Notes under the pieces: generated by a model | Database searches by the model: none | Told to the model about the DNA's origin: nothing | The model's input: the letters and a program-made list of their open reading frames with translations, nothing else | Assembly (NCBI RefSeq): GCF_014648075.1 | Contig: NZ_BMQK01000010.1 | Coordinates: 124,001 to 188,000 of the forward strand | DNA from: Streptomyces ruber | GTDB lineage: Bacteria; Actinomycetota; Actinomycetes; Streptomycetales; Streptomycetaceae | Direction of reading: 5' to 3' | DNA length: 64,000 bases | Translations under genes and position numbers: made by a program | Shown: one piece after another, positions 1 through 8,375 of the stretch | Layout of the letters: each line of letters begins with the position of its first letter | Position numbering within the stretch: the first letter of the stretch is position 1

Positions 1-1
1 C

Positions 2-340
2 CGTGACCTGGTGCACGTGGACGACGTGGCCGCCGCGACCGCCCTGGCGCTGGTCGAGGAGCGGATGGCCGGCCGGACCGTCAACGTCGGTACCGGCACG
101 CCGACCTCGGTGCGGGAGGTGGCCGGACTCGTCGCCGCGCACTTCCCCGAGGCCCGCTGCATCACCGGCGACCGCCCCGAGGGCGACCCGCTCGGCGGCT
201 ACGCCGCGACGGACCGGTCCCGGGAACTCCTGCGGTGGACACCGCGCATCGGGGTCCGTGAGGGCGTGACGCAGTACGTGCGCTGGCTGGCCGCCACGCC
301 GCGGGCCCTGCCGAGCTGGCTGGCCGAGTCCGCCGCGTGA
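2..340 (+). CDS. NAD-dependent epimerase/dehydratase, C-terminal part (5' end outside window)
   Basis: Only the last 112 codons are in the window; the reading frame is open from the first complete codon. The visible start RDLVHVDDVA is the conserved segment that follows the catalytic YxxxK region in extended-SDR nucleotide-sugar epimerases and dehydratases. The segment reading VNVGTGTPTSVREVA is also typical of the family. These enzymes act in the cytoplasm on NDP-sugars; the substrate here cannot be told. Its stop codon overlaps the GTG start of the NUDIX gene in the order GTGA, so the two are probably translationally coupled and belong to one operon with the GHMP kinase. Family assignment is secure; specific function is not. 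Confidence 0.85.
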   Translation, partial: RDLVHVDDVAAATALALVEERMAGRTVNVGTGTPTSVREVAGLVAAHFPEARCITGDRPEGDPLGGYAATDRSRELLRWTPRIGVREGVTQYVRWLAATPRALPSWLAESAA

Positions 341-918
341 CAGCCTGGGCCGCGGGCGGGCCGGTGCCGCGGGCGGCCCCGGTGCCGTACGACGGGGCTC
401 GTGCCGCGAAGGGTGAGGTGCAGGTGGGTTACGTCGGGTCGTACGTCTGGTCGCTGCGCCGGGTCGTGGGCAGCCGGCTGCTGCTCGTCCCGGGTGCCCA
501 GGTGCTGCTGCGGGACGACGAAGGCCGCGTCCTCTTCCAGCAGCGGGCCGACTCGGGGGTGTGGGAACTGCCCGCCGGTGCGTGCGAGGAGGACGGTGAC
601 TTCGCCGACGCGGCGGTGCGGGAGCTCGCGGAGGAGACCGGGCTGCGGGTCGACCGCGCCGACCTGACCGCGTTCGGTTCCCTCTCGGACCCCGGCGTCC
701 ACACGCTCACCTACCCCAACGGGGACGTCACCCACTGCTTCGCCCTGTGCTTCACGGCCGGCCGCTGGTCCGGGGAGCTCTCCCCGGACCGGGACGAGGT
801 GGTGCGGGCGGCCTTCCACGGCATCGACGACCCGCCCCGGCCGCTGCACCCGCCCACCTCCGCGGTCCTCGCGATGTTCCGGGAGTACCGCGCCACCGGA
901 CGGTTCCAGGCGAGGTGA
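337..918 (+). CDS. NUDIX hydrolase
   Basis: 193 codons from the GTG that overlaps the upstream stop. An in-frame GTG at 424 would remove 29 residues of poor similarity and is a credible alternative start. The NUDIX box begins GACEEDGDFADA and ends RELAEETGL. It keeps the R-E-L-x-E-E-x-G-L metal-binding core, but the conserved Glu at box position 7 is Gly. NUDIX enzymes cleave nucleoside diphosphates linked to another moiety, including NDP-sugars. Sitting between a sugar epimerase and a GHMP kinase it could trim an NDP-sugar or act in housekeeping; the sequence does not decide. Its stop overlaps the next GTG start as GTGA. Confidence 0.85.
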   Translation: MTAWAAGGPVPRAAPVPYDGARAAKGEVQVGYVGSYVWSLRRVVGSRLLLVPGAQVLLRDDEGRVLFQQRADSGVWELPAGACEEDGDFADAAVRELAEETGLRVDRADLTAFGSLSDPGVHTLTYPNGDVTHCFALCFTAGRWSGELSPDRDEVVRAAFHGIDDPPRPLHPPTSAVLAMFREYRATGRFQAR

Positions 919-1934
919 GCGCCACGGGGGGCGTCCGTGCGGTCGTGCCCTGCCGGGCCTGCCTGTCGGGCGAGGACCTGGACTGGCTGGGGGGACGGTC
1001 GGTCGGTGTCGCGCTGGACCTGACGACCACCGTGACGGTCCCGCCGCCCGCCGCCCGGCGCCCGGACGGCGCCGCCGCCCCGGGTGACTGGCCCGCCGCC
1101 GTCTGGGCCTTCCTGCGCGGGCGGCTGCCCGGCCTCGCCGTGACGCCGCCCGCCGTGACGGTGCGCAGCGACGTCCCCGCCGCGAGCGGCCTGTCGTCCT
1201 CGACGGCCCTGATCGTGGGGCTGTTCCGGGCGTTCACCGACGCGTGCGTCCCGGCGCCGGGCGTTCCGGCGCACACCCTCGCACAGTGGGCTTACGAGTT
1301 CGAGTTCGCCCGCTTCCACGGCGGCGGTATGGACCAGCTCGCCGTCCTCGCGGGCGAGGCGCTGCTGCTGCGGGGACGCCCCGTGGGGCTGCCGGGTGTC
1401 CTGGAGCGGCGGGTGTTCCCCCGTGACTGGTGCGTCGTGGTGGTCGACTCGGCCACGCGGAAGGACACCCGCGGCCACATCCGCGCCCTACGCGCGCGGG
1501 TGGCCGCCGGCGATCCGCGGCCGGCCGCGTACCGGGTACGGGCCGACGCGGCGTCGGCGGCGGTGTGGCAGGCCCTGTGCGCGCACGACCTGCCGGCGCT
1601 GCGTGCCGCGATGAGCCGGGCCCACGCCGCCATGCGGGACCTGCAGGGCATGTCCACTCCCCTGCTAGAGGCGCTGCGGGAGCGGGCCCTGCGCTCCGTC
1701 GGCCTGCCCCTGAAACTGAGCGGCGCGGGCGGGGGCGGCGCGCTGGTCGGCGTGTGCCCGGCGGCCGGACGGCACGAGCTCGCCCGGAGGCTGCGGCTCG
1801 CCCTCCGCTCCGACTTCCCCGGCGCCCGGGTGATCCTCACCCGGGCGGCCACGGGCCCCGCCCCGGAGACGGCCGTGCCGGAACCGGCCGGCTCGTACTC
1901 CGGTGGCGCGCCGCCCCGCCCGCCGGAGCGCTAG
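915..1934 (+). CDS. GHMP-family sugar kinase (galactokinase-like)
   Basis: 339 aa from GTG 915, chosen because it overlaps the NUDIX stop (GTGA) and because the N-terminus then begins just before the galactokinase-like signature CLSGEDLDWLGG (residues 17-28). The ATP-binding motif PAASGLSSSTA lies at about 88-98. A GGGMDQLA motif follows, and the third GHMP motif KLSGAGGGGALVG lies near 265-278. GHMP kinases phosphorylate small sugars or polyols with ATP. In natural-product pathways related kinases make sugar-1-phosphates that feed NDP-sugar formation. The gene ends convergently with the radical SAM gene, overlapping by 4 bases. The family is clear; the sugar is unknown. Confidence 0.85.
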   Translation: MSATGGVRAVVPCRACLSGEDLDWLGGRSVGVALDLTTTVTVPPPAARRPDGAAAPGDWPAAVWAFLRGRLPGLAVTPPAVTVRSDVPAASGLSSSTALIVGLFRAFTDACVPAPGVPAHTLAQWAYEFEFARFHGGGMDQLAVLAGEALLLRGRPVGLPGVLERRVFPRDWCVVVVDSATRKDTRGHIRALRARVAAGDPRPAAYRVRADAASAAVWQALCAHDLPALRAAMSRAHAAMRDLQGMSTPLLEALRERALRSVGLPLKLSGAGGGGALVGVCPAAGRHELARRLRLALRSDFPGARVILTRAATGPAPETAVPEPAGSYSGGAPPRPPER

Positions 1935-3040
1935 ATGAAGGGGTCGTAGTCGTCTTCGGACGGCGCCGCCGTGTCCGGGCCGATCCGGTGCAGGGCCAGG
2001 TTGGAGGGGTGGCGCGCGCAGTGGAAGGGGCAGTCCCGGCTCGGGTCGACGATGCCCCGGTCCGAGGTGCGCCAGATGTCCGCCAGCCCGTCGGTCACCG
2101 CGTCACCGAGCCGGGCGGCCGGGTCGCCCCGGTGGTACGCGCAGACGTACACCCCGGAGGGGGTCACCAGGGTGCGCAGTTCCGCCACCCGGCAGCGGTG
2201 GTACTCCTTCGGCTGGACGGGGCCGACGTGGGAGCGCAGCGCCGTCAGCGTCGAGGAGTCCACGATCTCGAAGGTGTCGTCCGCCCACCGGGCCGCCTCG
2301 CGCAGCTGGGCGTCGACCGAGGCCAGGACCGTCTCCGGCACCTGCACGATGTGGTGCCGGTCGTCGAACATGGCCTTGGTCTCGAAGTAGTCGCAGCCGA
2401 TGTCGCGGGCCAGTTCCGCGCCCCGCAGCACCTCGTGGTGGTTGCTCAGGACGCGGCCGTCGGGTTCCTGCCGCGTCATCACCAGGAAGGAGTAGCCGAG
2501 GGCGCCCCGTTTCGCCTCGGCCAGCAGGCGCATGTTCCCGATGACCTTGTCGAAGACGCTGCGGCCCCTGCGGTCGGGCCGGAAGAGCCGGTACGTCTCG
2601 CTGGTGGCGGCGTCCACGGAGACGCGCACCCACGTGGCGTACTCCGCCAGCTCCTCGAGGCTCTCCCTGATCAGGGTGCCGTTGCTGACGACGCCGATGG
2701 CGATGCCCGCCTCGCCCAGGACGCGCAGCACCGTGCGGGTGCCCCGGTGGGCCAGCGGCTCGCCGCCGCCGATGAGCACCACGCCCCGGACGGACATGTC
2801 CACCAGTTCCGCGGCGAGCCCGGCCAGCCGCTCCGGCGTGAACCGCCCCTGGTTCAGCAGCTTGCCGCTGATGCACTCGGGGCAGGCCAGGTCGCAGAAG
2901 GTGGTGGGGTCGAGGTCCACCACCAGGGGGCCGCCGGAGGGCGTTCCCGAGGCCGCTTCGAGCACCCTCGGCCATCCCGAGGGCTGGTACAGCTTGGACA
3001 CCAGATCCATACGGTCGTGCACCACAGTGACCTCCTGCAT
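1931..3040 (-). CDS. Radical SAM protein with SPASM-like C-terminal cysteines
   Basis: 369 aa. The cluster-binding motif is C49-x3-C53-x2-C56 (CDLACPEC), followed by a glycine-rich IGGGEPL segment typical of SAM binding. C-terminal cysteines in RCRVAELRTLV, CAYHRGDP and CPFHCARH suggest an auxiliary iron-sulfur site of SPASM or twitch type. Such enzymes modify peptides, sugars or cyclitols (dehydrogenation, epimerisation, deoxygenation). The gene is last in a minus-strand run of solute-binding protein, two permeases and this enzyme, 31 bp after the permease stop. An internal Met at residue 11 is an alternative start. No precursor-peptide gene was seen beside it, which argues mildly for a small-molecule substrate. 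Confidence 0.85.
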   Translation of the reverse strand: MQEVTVVHDRMDLVSKLYQPSGWPRVLEAASGTPSGGPLVVDLDPTTFCDLACPECISGKLLNQGRFTPERLAGLAAELVDMSVRGVVLIGGGEPLAHRGTRTVLRVLGEAGIAIGVVSNGTLIRESLEELAEYATWVRVSVDAATSETYRLFRPDRRGRSVFDKVIGNMRLLAEAKRGALGYSFLVMTRQEPDGRVLSNHHEVLRGAELARDIGCDYFETKAMFDDRHHIVQVPETVLASVDAQLREAARWADDTFEIVDSSTLTALRSHVGPVQPKEYHRCRVAELRTLVTPSGVYVCAYHRGDPAARLGDAVTDGLADIWRTSDRGIVDPSRDCPFHCARHPSNLALHRIGPDTAAPSEDDYDPFI

Positions 3041-3071
3041 CGTACGAGGACGACGTGTCCGGTCCGGGTGA

Positions 3072-3908
3072 TCACCCCTTCACGGCTCCGGCCGCGAGCC
3101 CCGCGGCCACCTTGCGCTGGACGAGGACGAAGAAGACCACGACGGGCAGCGCGGTGAGCGTGGCCCCCGCCATCAGGCCGCCGTAGTCGGTGCCGAAACC
3201 GGTCTGGAAGGACACGAGCCAGACGCTGAGCGTCTGCTTGTCGTTGCTGGACAGCAGTACGTAGGCGAGGACGTACTCGTTCCACGCCTGCACCAGGGCG
3301 TACAGGGAGGTGGCCACCAGGCCGGGGGCGAGGAGGGGGAGGCCGACCCGCCGGAAGGCGCCGAGCCGGGTGCACCCGTCGACCATCGCCGCCTCCTCCA
3401 GCTCCACCGGGATCCCGGCGACGAAGCTCCGCAGCAGCCAGACCGTGAACGGCAGGGTGAAGACCAGGTAGGTGAGGATCACACCGGTCAGGCTGTCCGT
3501 GAGGCCGACGTCGCTGAGCAGCAGGTACACCGGGATGATCAGGCCGACGAGGGGGAGCATCTGGACGCACAGCACCGTGACCACGAAGACCCTGCGGCCG
3601 GTGAAGGAGAACCGCGCGACGGCATACGCGGCGAGGGTGCCGATGAGCAGGGCGAGCACCACGGTGCCGGCGCCCACGAGGGCGCTGGCGCGGACGCTGG
3701 ACCAGAAGGCCGGCGTCTCGACGGCCCGGCGGAAGTGTTCCAGGGTGAGGTGTCCGGGCCAGAGGGCCGGGGGGCTGCGGTGGATCTCCGTGGCCGGGCG
3801 GAAGGCGGTGAGGAGCATCCAGTACACGGGGAAGGCCATCACCGCGCTGAAGAGCAGCCCGAGCGCGTGGGCCGTGCGGCGCCCGCGGACGGGCCGCGCG
3901 GCGGTCAC
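3072..3908 (-). CDS. Carbohydrate ABC transporter permease (MalG type)
   Basis: 278 aa from a GTG that overlaps the upstream permease stop (GTGA). It has several hydrophobic helices and the EAA loop ELEEAAMVDGCTRLGAF followed by LPLLAPGL, which docks onto the ATPase. The N-terminal AFPVYWMLLTAFRP and the internal WNEYVLAYVLL are typical of the second permease of CUT1 sugar importers. It sits in the cytoplasmic membrane and pairs with the permease upstream. No ATPase gene is in the operon, so a shared ATPase such as MsiK is presumably used; that is family knowledge, not visible here. Confidence 0.9.
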   Translation of the reverse strand: MTAARPVRGRRTAHALGLLFSAVMAFPVYWMLLTAFRPATEIHRSPPALWPGHLTLEHFRRAVETPAFWSSVRASALVGAGTVVLALLIGTLAAYAVARFSFTGRRVFVVTVLCVQMLPLVGLIIPVYLLLSDVGLTDSLTGVILTYLVFTLPFTVWLLRSFVAGIPVELEEAAMVDGCTRLGAFRRVGLPLLAPGLVATSLYALVQAWNEYVLAYVLLSSNDKQTLSVWLVSFQTGFGTDYGGLMAGATLTALPVVVFFVLVQRKVAAGLAAGAVKG

Positions 3909-4870
3909 TCGATCTCCCCGAGGGCGCGGAGCCGCCGTACGTACACCACCGCGCCGCCCAGCAGCAGCAGTACCGTGATCACGGAGATGGCCGCCCCGGT
4001 GCTGTAGCGGTTGACGGCGAAGGACTCGATGAACGAGTAGACGCCGAGCAGGTAGTAGTCGGACTCGGGCCGGCCGCCGCGCAGCAGCCATATCTCGTTG
4101 AACACGCCGGTGCATCCGATCGCGAGCAGGGCCGTCACCAGCACCAGGGCCGGCCTGATCACGGGGAGGGTGACGTGCCGGAACAGCTGGCGGGCGTTCG
4201 CGCCGTCCAGCACGGCAGCCTCCGCCAGTTCCCGGGGCACCTGGGTGAGCGCCGCCTCCAGGGTGAGGACGGCGAACGGCAGCGCGCCCCACACGACGAC
4301 GCCCGCGATGACGGCGAAGCCCTGCCAGGGGTCGTAGAACCAGTTGTGCTTGTCGAGGTCCACCCCGGGCAGCAGGCCGAGGAGCCAGTTGAGGACGCCG
4401 TCGTCCGCGTCGGACAGCCAGCGGAAGACGGACGCCGCCACCATGACCGGCATGGCCCACACCGCCACCAGCACCCCGGCCATGACCGCCCGCAGCCACG
4501 GGTCCACCCGGCGCATCAGCAGGGCGACGGGCACGGCCAGCGCCATGGTGACGCCCACGCAGACGAGCGTGAACAGCAGGGTGCGGGCGAGGACCTCCCA
4601 GAAGAACCCGTCGGTGAGGACGGTCCGGTAGTTGTCCGCACCCGCCCAGGGCGGTGCGGCGCCGCTGAACAGCTCCCTGCGGGTCATGTCCTGGAAGGAC
4701 AGCAGGAGGAGACCGGCGAGCGGGTAGCCGAGCACGACGGCGAGGGCGAGCACGGTGGGGGCGATCAGCAGGTAGGGCAGGACCGGCCGCCGGGACGCGG
4801 GTGCGCCGCGCCGCGCGTCCGCGGCCGTGGTCCGCGGCGGTGCGCTGTCCCGCGCGGGTGCGGTGTCCAT
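3905..4870 (-). CDS. Carbohydrate ABC transporter permease (MalF type)
   Basis: 321 aa from ATG 4870, which has GGGAG about 8 bases upstream; the longer start at 4897 lacks this. The protein begins with a polar leader and then LPYLLIAPTVLALAVVLGYP, the usual first helix of MalF-type permeases. The EAA loop reads ELAEAAVLDGANARQLF followed by LPVIRPAL. It forms the membrane channel with the neighbouring MalG-type permease. Gene order SBP, permease, permease and the start/stop overlap support one transcript that also covers the radical SAM gene. Confidence 0.9.
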   Translation of the reverse strand: MDTAPARDSAPPRTTAADARRGAPASRRPVLPYLLIAPTVLALAVVLGYPLAGLLLLSFQDMTRRELFSGAAPPWAGADNYRTVLTDGFFWEVLARTLLFTLVCVGVTMALAVPVALLMRRVDPWLRAVMAGVLVAVWAMPVMVAASVFRWLSDADDGVLNWLLGLLPGVDLDKHNWFYDPWQGFAVIAGVVVWGALPFAVLTLEAALTQVPRELAEAAVLDGANARQLFRHVTLPVIRPALVLVTALLAIGCTGVFNEIWLLRGGRPESDYYLLGVYSFIESFAVNRYSTGAAISVITVLLLLGGAVVYVRRLRALGEIE

Positions 4871-4943
4871 GGCGGCGACTCCCTCGGTTCGGTCCACTCC
4901 CGCGCGTACGGCGTGCGGGGCCGCCCGGTGCCGGGCGCGGCTG

Positions 4944-6236
4944 TCAGTTCCGCTGGATCACGGCGTCGATCCTGCGGTCCGCGTCCCGGGCGGCCCGGTC
5001 CACCGGCTGCTTCCCGAGCGCGATGTCCTGGAGCATCTCCTGGAGGACACCGGTCTTCTCCACGGCCGCCCAGCCGGGGGCGGGCGGGGTGACCCAGCCC
5101 CGTCCGGCGGCCCGCGCGGCCGGGCCGTTGATGCCGTCCGCCGGGACGTCGCGCAGCTGGACGGTGTTGTTGGGCAGGGTGTCGGCGGCGATGAGCCGCC
5201 GCTGCGAGACGCGGTCGGTGAAGACGGCGATCCACTGGGCCGCCAGCTCCTGCCGGCGGGACCTGACGGGGACGGCGAGCGTGGAGCCGCCGAGGAACGG
5301 GGGCAGCGGCCGGCCCGACGGCCCGGGGAAGACGAAGGTGCCGAAGCGGCCGCGGAGGGCGGGATTGCCGCCGGACCGGGGATCGGTGGCCGCCTCGGCC
5401 TCCCACGTGTTGCCGTAGAACATGCCCGCGCGGCCCTGGCCCGCCACCGCGGGCTGGTCGGCGTTGTCCTTGGAACGGTCGTCCACGTAGTAGGTGTCGA
5501 CCAGGTGCTTCCAGGTCTTCAGACCGGCGACGGAGCGGGGCGAGGACAGCGTGCCGTGCCAGCGGCCGTTCCGCTCGGCCGCGAGCTCGCCGCCCGCGTC
5601 CTTCACGAAGGCCATCGCCGTGTACCAGTCGCGGCCCGGCAGGTAGAGGGCGGAGAAACGCTTGTCCGCGGTGCCGAACTCCTTCTTCAGCCGGTCCAGG
5701 TCGGCGATCAGTTCGGGGTAGCTGCGGGGCGCGTGGTCGCTGCCGGCCTTCTCCAGCAGGTCCGTGCGGTAGATGCCCACCCGGGCGCCCGCGTAGTAGG
5801 GGACGCAGTACGTCCTGCCGTCCGCCCGGCAGGGCGCCGCGAGCGCGTCGAGCCACTCCCCGGAGCGGTCGAACGCGCGCGGGTCCAGGGGAGCGAAAGC
5901 GCCGTTGACGATGTAGTTGGTGACTTCACTGTTCCCCATCTCCACCACGTCGGGCGCGTCGTCGCCCGCGAGCGCGGCGTCCAGTTTCTGGTTCTTGCTG
6001 CCCCACTGCTGGTACTGGATCCGCACCTCGGTGCCGGGGAACCGCTCGGCGAAACGCGCGTCGGCCGACTCCACCAGACCGGGCCAGCTCTCCCGCGCGT
6101 CCACGGTGAGCCAGACCGTCAGACCGTCCGCTCCCGCGCGTCCGTCCCCCCGGCCGCCCGGGCCGCAGGCGGCCGTCACCGCCAGCAGGACGACCACTCC
6201 GAGGGCCGCGGAGAAACGTGGCAGAAGCTCCACCAT
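4944..6236 (-). CDS. Sugar-type ABC transporter solute-binding lipoprotein
   Basis: 430 aa. The N-terminus has a positively spaced hydrophobic signal ending LLAVTAAC, a lipobox, so the mature protein should be anchored outside the membrane. The body resembles family 1 extracellular sugar-binding proteins: GLTVWLTVDA near the start, DAPDVVEMGNSE, and YCVPYYAGARVGIYR. It captures the substrate for the two permeases downstream. The substrate cannot be assigned. It is the first gene of the minus-strand operon, and a 38-bp palindrome lies just upstream of its ATG, a likely control point. Confidence 0.88.
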   Translation of the reverse strand: MVELLPRFSAALGVVVLLAVTAACGPGGRGDGRAGADGLTVWLTVDARESWPGLVESADARFAERFPGTEVRIQYQQWGSKNQKLDAALAGDDAPDVVEMGNSEVTNYIVNGAFAPLDPRAFDRSGEWLDALAAPCRADGRTYCVPYYAGARVGIYRTDLLEKAGSDHAPRSYPELIADLDRLKKEFGTADKRFSALYLPGRDWYTAMAFVKDAGGELAAERNGRWHGTLSSPRSVAGLKTWKHLVDTYYVDDRSKDNADQPAVAGQGRAGMFYGNTWEAEAATDPRSGGNPALRGRFGTFVFPGPSGRPLPPFLGGSTLAVPVRSRRQELAAQWIAVFTDRVSQRRLIAADTLPNNTVQLRDVPADGINGPAARAAGRGWVTPPAPGWAAVEKTGVLQEMLQDIALGKQPVDRAARDADRRIDAVIQRN

Positions 6237-6263
6237 GGTCGCCCTCCGTCCACGGCGAACGGA

Positions 6264-6301
6264 CCGTCTGGAACAGAGTTCCTTACCTCTGTACCAGACG
6301 G
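6264..6301. promoter_or_regulatory. 38-bp near-perfect palindrome between divergent operons
   Basis: Arms CCGTCTGGAACAGAG (6264-6278) and CTCTGTACCAGACGG (6287-6301) are inverted repeats matching at 14 of 15 positions around an 8-base spacer. The left arm also contains a smaller dyad, GGAAC-AGA-GTTCC, running into the spacer. It lies 28 bases from the solute-binding-protein start and about 170 bases from the amidinotransferase start. A repressor operator is more likely than a terminator because no T-run follows and it is so close to a translation start. The cognate regulator is not in the window. Confidence 0.6.
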
Positions 6302-6473
6302 CTACCGGGCGGCGGGAAGAGCGACCATCCGTAAGTATTCCTTTCGGCCAGCGGGACGGCCGGGGAATTGACGCGAACGAATGCGACGCACCGGCGGCGC
6401 CCCTTGACGGCGCCGTCCCGCCGCCCCACGCTCGCCCGGATGGCCCGCATCCCCCAGCGAAGGGTGTGGCCGC

Positions 6474-7637
6474 ATGGCCAGGAACGGGAAGACGGCTGCG
6501 GAATCCGGCGCGCGGCCCGTGAAGGTGAATGCGTGGAACGGCTGGGACCCGCTGCGGCACGTCATCGTGGGCCGGGCGACCGGGACGGTGGTCCAGGCGC
6601 CCGAGCCCGCGGTGCGGCGGGACTTCCCCGACGACGGTTTCCCCCTCGGGACGTACGGCCCCATGCCGGCCGGCATGACCGCCGAGGCGGACGCGCAACT
6701 GGACGACTTCGCCGAGCTGCTGCGCGGACGGGGCATCCGGGTCGACCGCCCGACGCCCCTGGACTTCACCCGGGAGGTGGCGACACCCGACTGGACGCAC
6801 CCCTCGATGTCGGGCTGCATGCCGCCCCGGGACCTGCTCCTCACGGTCGGCAACGAGATCCTCGAAGCCACCATGTCGTACCGCAGCCGGTGGTTCGAGT
6901 ACCTGTGCTACCGGCCGGTCCTGCAGGCGCTGTTCGACGCGGACGAGGACATGCGCTGGGAGGCGGCGCCCAAACCGCGCCTCACGGACGCCAGTTACCA
7001 CGCCGGCTTCTGGGACACCTATCCCACGCTGAGCACCGAGGAGCAGCTCGCGCGCGTGCGCGCCCACGACCTCGTGCTGACCGAGGCCGAGCCGCTGTTC
7101 GACGCGGCCGATGTCGCCCGCTTCGGCAGGGACCTCTTCGTCCAGCTGTCGTTCGTCACCAACCGCAGCGGTCACCGGTGGCTGAAGCGCCACTTCCCGG
7201 AACACCGGGTGCACGCGGTGACCTCGACCAACACCCACCCCCTGCACATCGACGCCACCTGGGTGCCGCTGCGGCCCGGCCTGGTGCTGCACTGCGGTGA
7301 ACGGCTCGCCGACGCCGAGCTGATGGAGTTCTTCCGGCGGAACGACTGGGAGATCGTCGAGGCGGTGCAGCCCGCCAGCTGGGACCACCCGCCGAAGCTG
7401 TCGTACTGCAGTCCCTGGCTGGCGGGGAACGTGCTCAACCTGGACCCGCGCACCCTGTGCGTCGAGGAGAAGGAGGTCAGGCTCGCCGACCAGCTCGTCT
7501 CCCTCGGGTTCGAGGTGGTGCCCGTGCCGTTCCGCGCGGTGGGACCGTTCGGCGGCGGCCTGCACTGTGCCACCGTCGACATCGAACGCGAGGGCACGCT
7601 GGAGGACTACTTCCCCCGCCGTCACGGGCGTTACTGA
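6474..7637 (+). CDS. Glycine/inosamine-phosphate amidinotransferase family protein (AGAT/StrB1-like)
   Basis: 387 aa from ATG 6474 with an AAGGG ribosome site. The three catalytic elements are visible: D220 in GRDLFVQ, H258 in PLHIDATWVP, and nucleophile C365 in GGGLHCATVD. The family moves an amidino group from arginine to an amine, making guanidinoacetate or, in aminoglycoside pathways, guanidinylated inosamine phosphates. Total length and motif order match AGAT/StrB1 rather than arginine deiminase. It begins a short plus-strand run with the HAD gene 15 bp downstream. The neighbouring sugar kinase, epimerase and phosphatase-like gene make a sugar or cyclitol acceptor plausible, but this is inference. 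Confidence 0.88.
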   Translation: MARNGKTAAESGARPVKVNAWNGWDPLRHVIVGRATGTVVQAPEPAVRRDFPDDGFPLGTYGPMPAGMTAEADAQLDDFAELLRGRGIRVDRPTPLDFTREVATPDWTHPSMSGCMPPRDLLLTVGNEILEATMSYRSRWFEYLCYRPVLQALFDADEDMRWEAAPKPRLTDASYHAGFWDTYPTLSTEEQLARVRAHDLVLTEAEPLFDAADVARFGRDLFVQLSFVTNRSGHRWLKRHFPEHRVHAVTSTNTHPLHIDATWVPLRPGLVLHCGERLADAELMEFFRRNDWEIVEAVQPASWDHPPKLSYCSPWLAGNVLNLDPRTLCVEEKEVRLADQLVSLGFEVVPVPFRAVGPFGGGLHCATVDIEREGTLEDYFPRRHGRY

Positions 7638-7652
7638 GGAGGGCCGGGCGGC

Positions 7653-8375
7653 ATGACGCCACGGTGTCCGGACGGCGTCCGGGGCGTGGTCCTCGACTTC
7701 TACGGCACGCTCGTGCGGATGGTGCCGCCCTGGCCGCCCAGCCACCGGTCGGTCCTCCTCCGCCGGGGCCTCACCGAGGCCGCCGCACGGTGGGGCGACC
7801 AGTGGGCCGCCGGTCCGCCGGACGGCGCGCTGCACCTCGCCCACTCCGGCAGCGAGCGGGCGTACCGGGCCTGGGAGCTGGACCGGCTCCGGCGCCGGGC
7901 GCGGGCCTGCGGTGTTCCGGAGGAGGAGGTTAACGGTGTCGCCGTGGAGCTGGACCGGGTGTCCAAGGACCTCCGCCTGGCGCTCTTCGAGGACGTGCCC
8001 GACGCCCTCGGCGCGCTGCGCGGGCGGGGTCTGGTGGTGGCCGTGTGCTCCAACTGGTTCTGGGACCTGGAGGACGTCGTCGGGCGGGTCGGTCTGGCCG
8101 GTGCGGTGGACGTGGTGGTCGGCTCGGCCCGCGCCGGGGCGCGCAAGCCCCACCCCCGGATCTACCGGACGGTGCTGGACCGCTGCGGGCTGCGGCCGGA
8201 ACAGGCGCTGTTCGTGGGCGACATGTGGGAGACGGACGTGGCCGGCCCCGTGCGCGCGGGGATGCGGGCCGCGCACCTGCGGCGTCCCGACCGCGCCGTC
8301 GACGGCCCGGCCCCGCCCCTGCCGGAGGGCGTCGTACGGATCGCGACGCTGCGGGCCCTCACCGGTCTGCTGTAG
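7653..8375 (+). CDS. HAD-superfamily hydrolase
   Basis: 240 aa. Motif I is LDFYGTLV, with nucleophile D15; the usual phosphatase Asp two residues later is Tyr17. Motif II is VAVCSNW, the motif III lysine is in GARKPHPRIY, and motif IV is FVGDMWETDVAG. The substitution in motif I is also found in haloacid dehalogenases, so phosphatase activity should not be assumed. It follows the amidinotransferase by 15 bp and probably shares its transcript. Its last 17 bases overlap the end of the convergent dimethylformamidase-like gene. Confidence 0.85.
   Translation: MTPRCPDGVRGVVLDFYGTLVRMVPPWPPSHRSVLLRRGLTEAAARWGDQWAAGPPDGALHLAHSGSERAYRAWELDRLRRRARACGVPEEEVNGVAVELDRVSKDLRLALFEDVPDALGALRGRGLVVAVCSNWFWDLEDVVGRVGLAGAVDVVVGSARAGARKPHPRIYRTVLDRCGLRPEQALFVGDMWETDVAGPVRAGMRAAHLRRPDRAVDGPAPPLPEGVVRIATLRALTGLL

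Noticed and set aside
4944..8276. A minus-strand frame of over a thousand codons spanning the binding protein and the opposite-strand amidinotransferase and HAD genes
   Set aside because: Only the part below 6236 matches a protein family; the rest is antisense to two well-supported genes and is an effect of GC bias.
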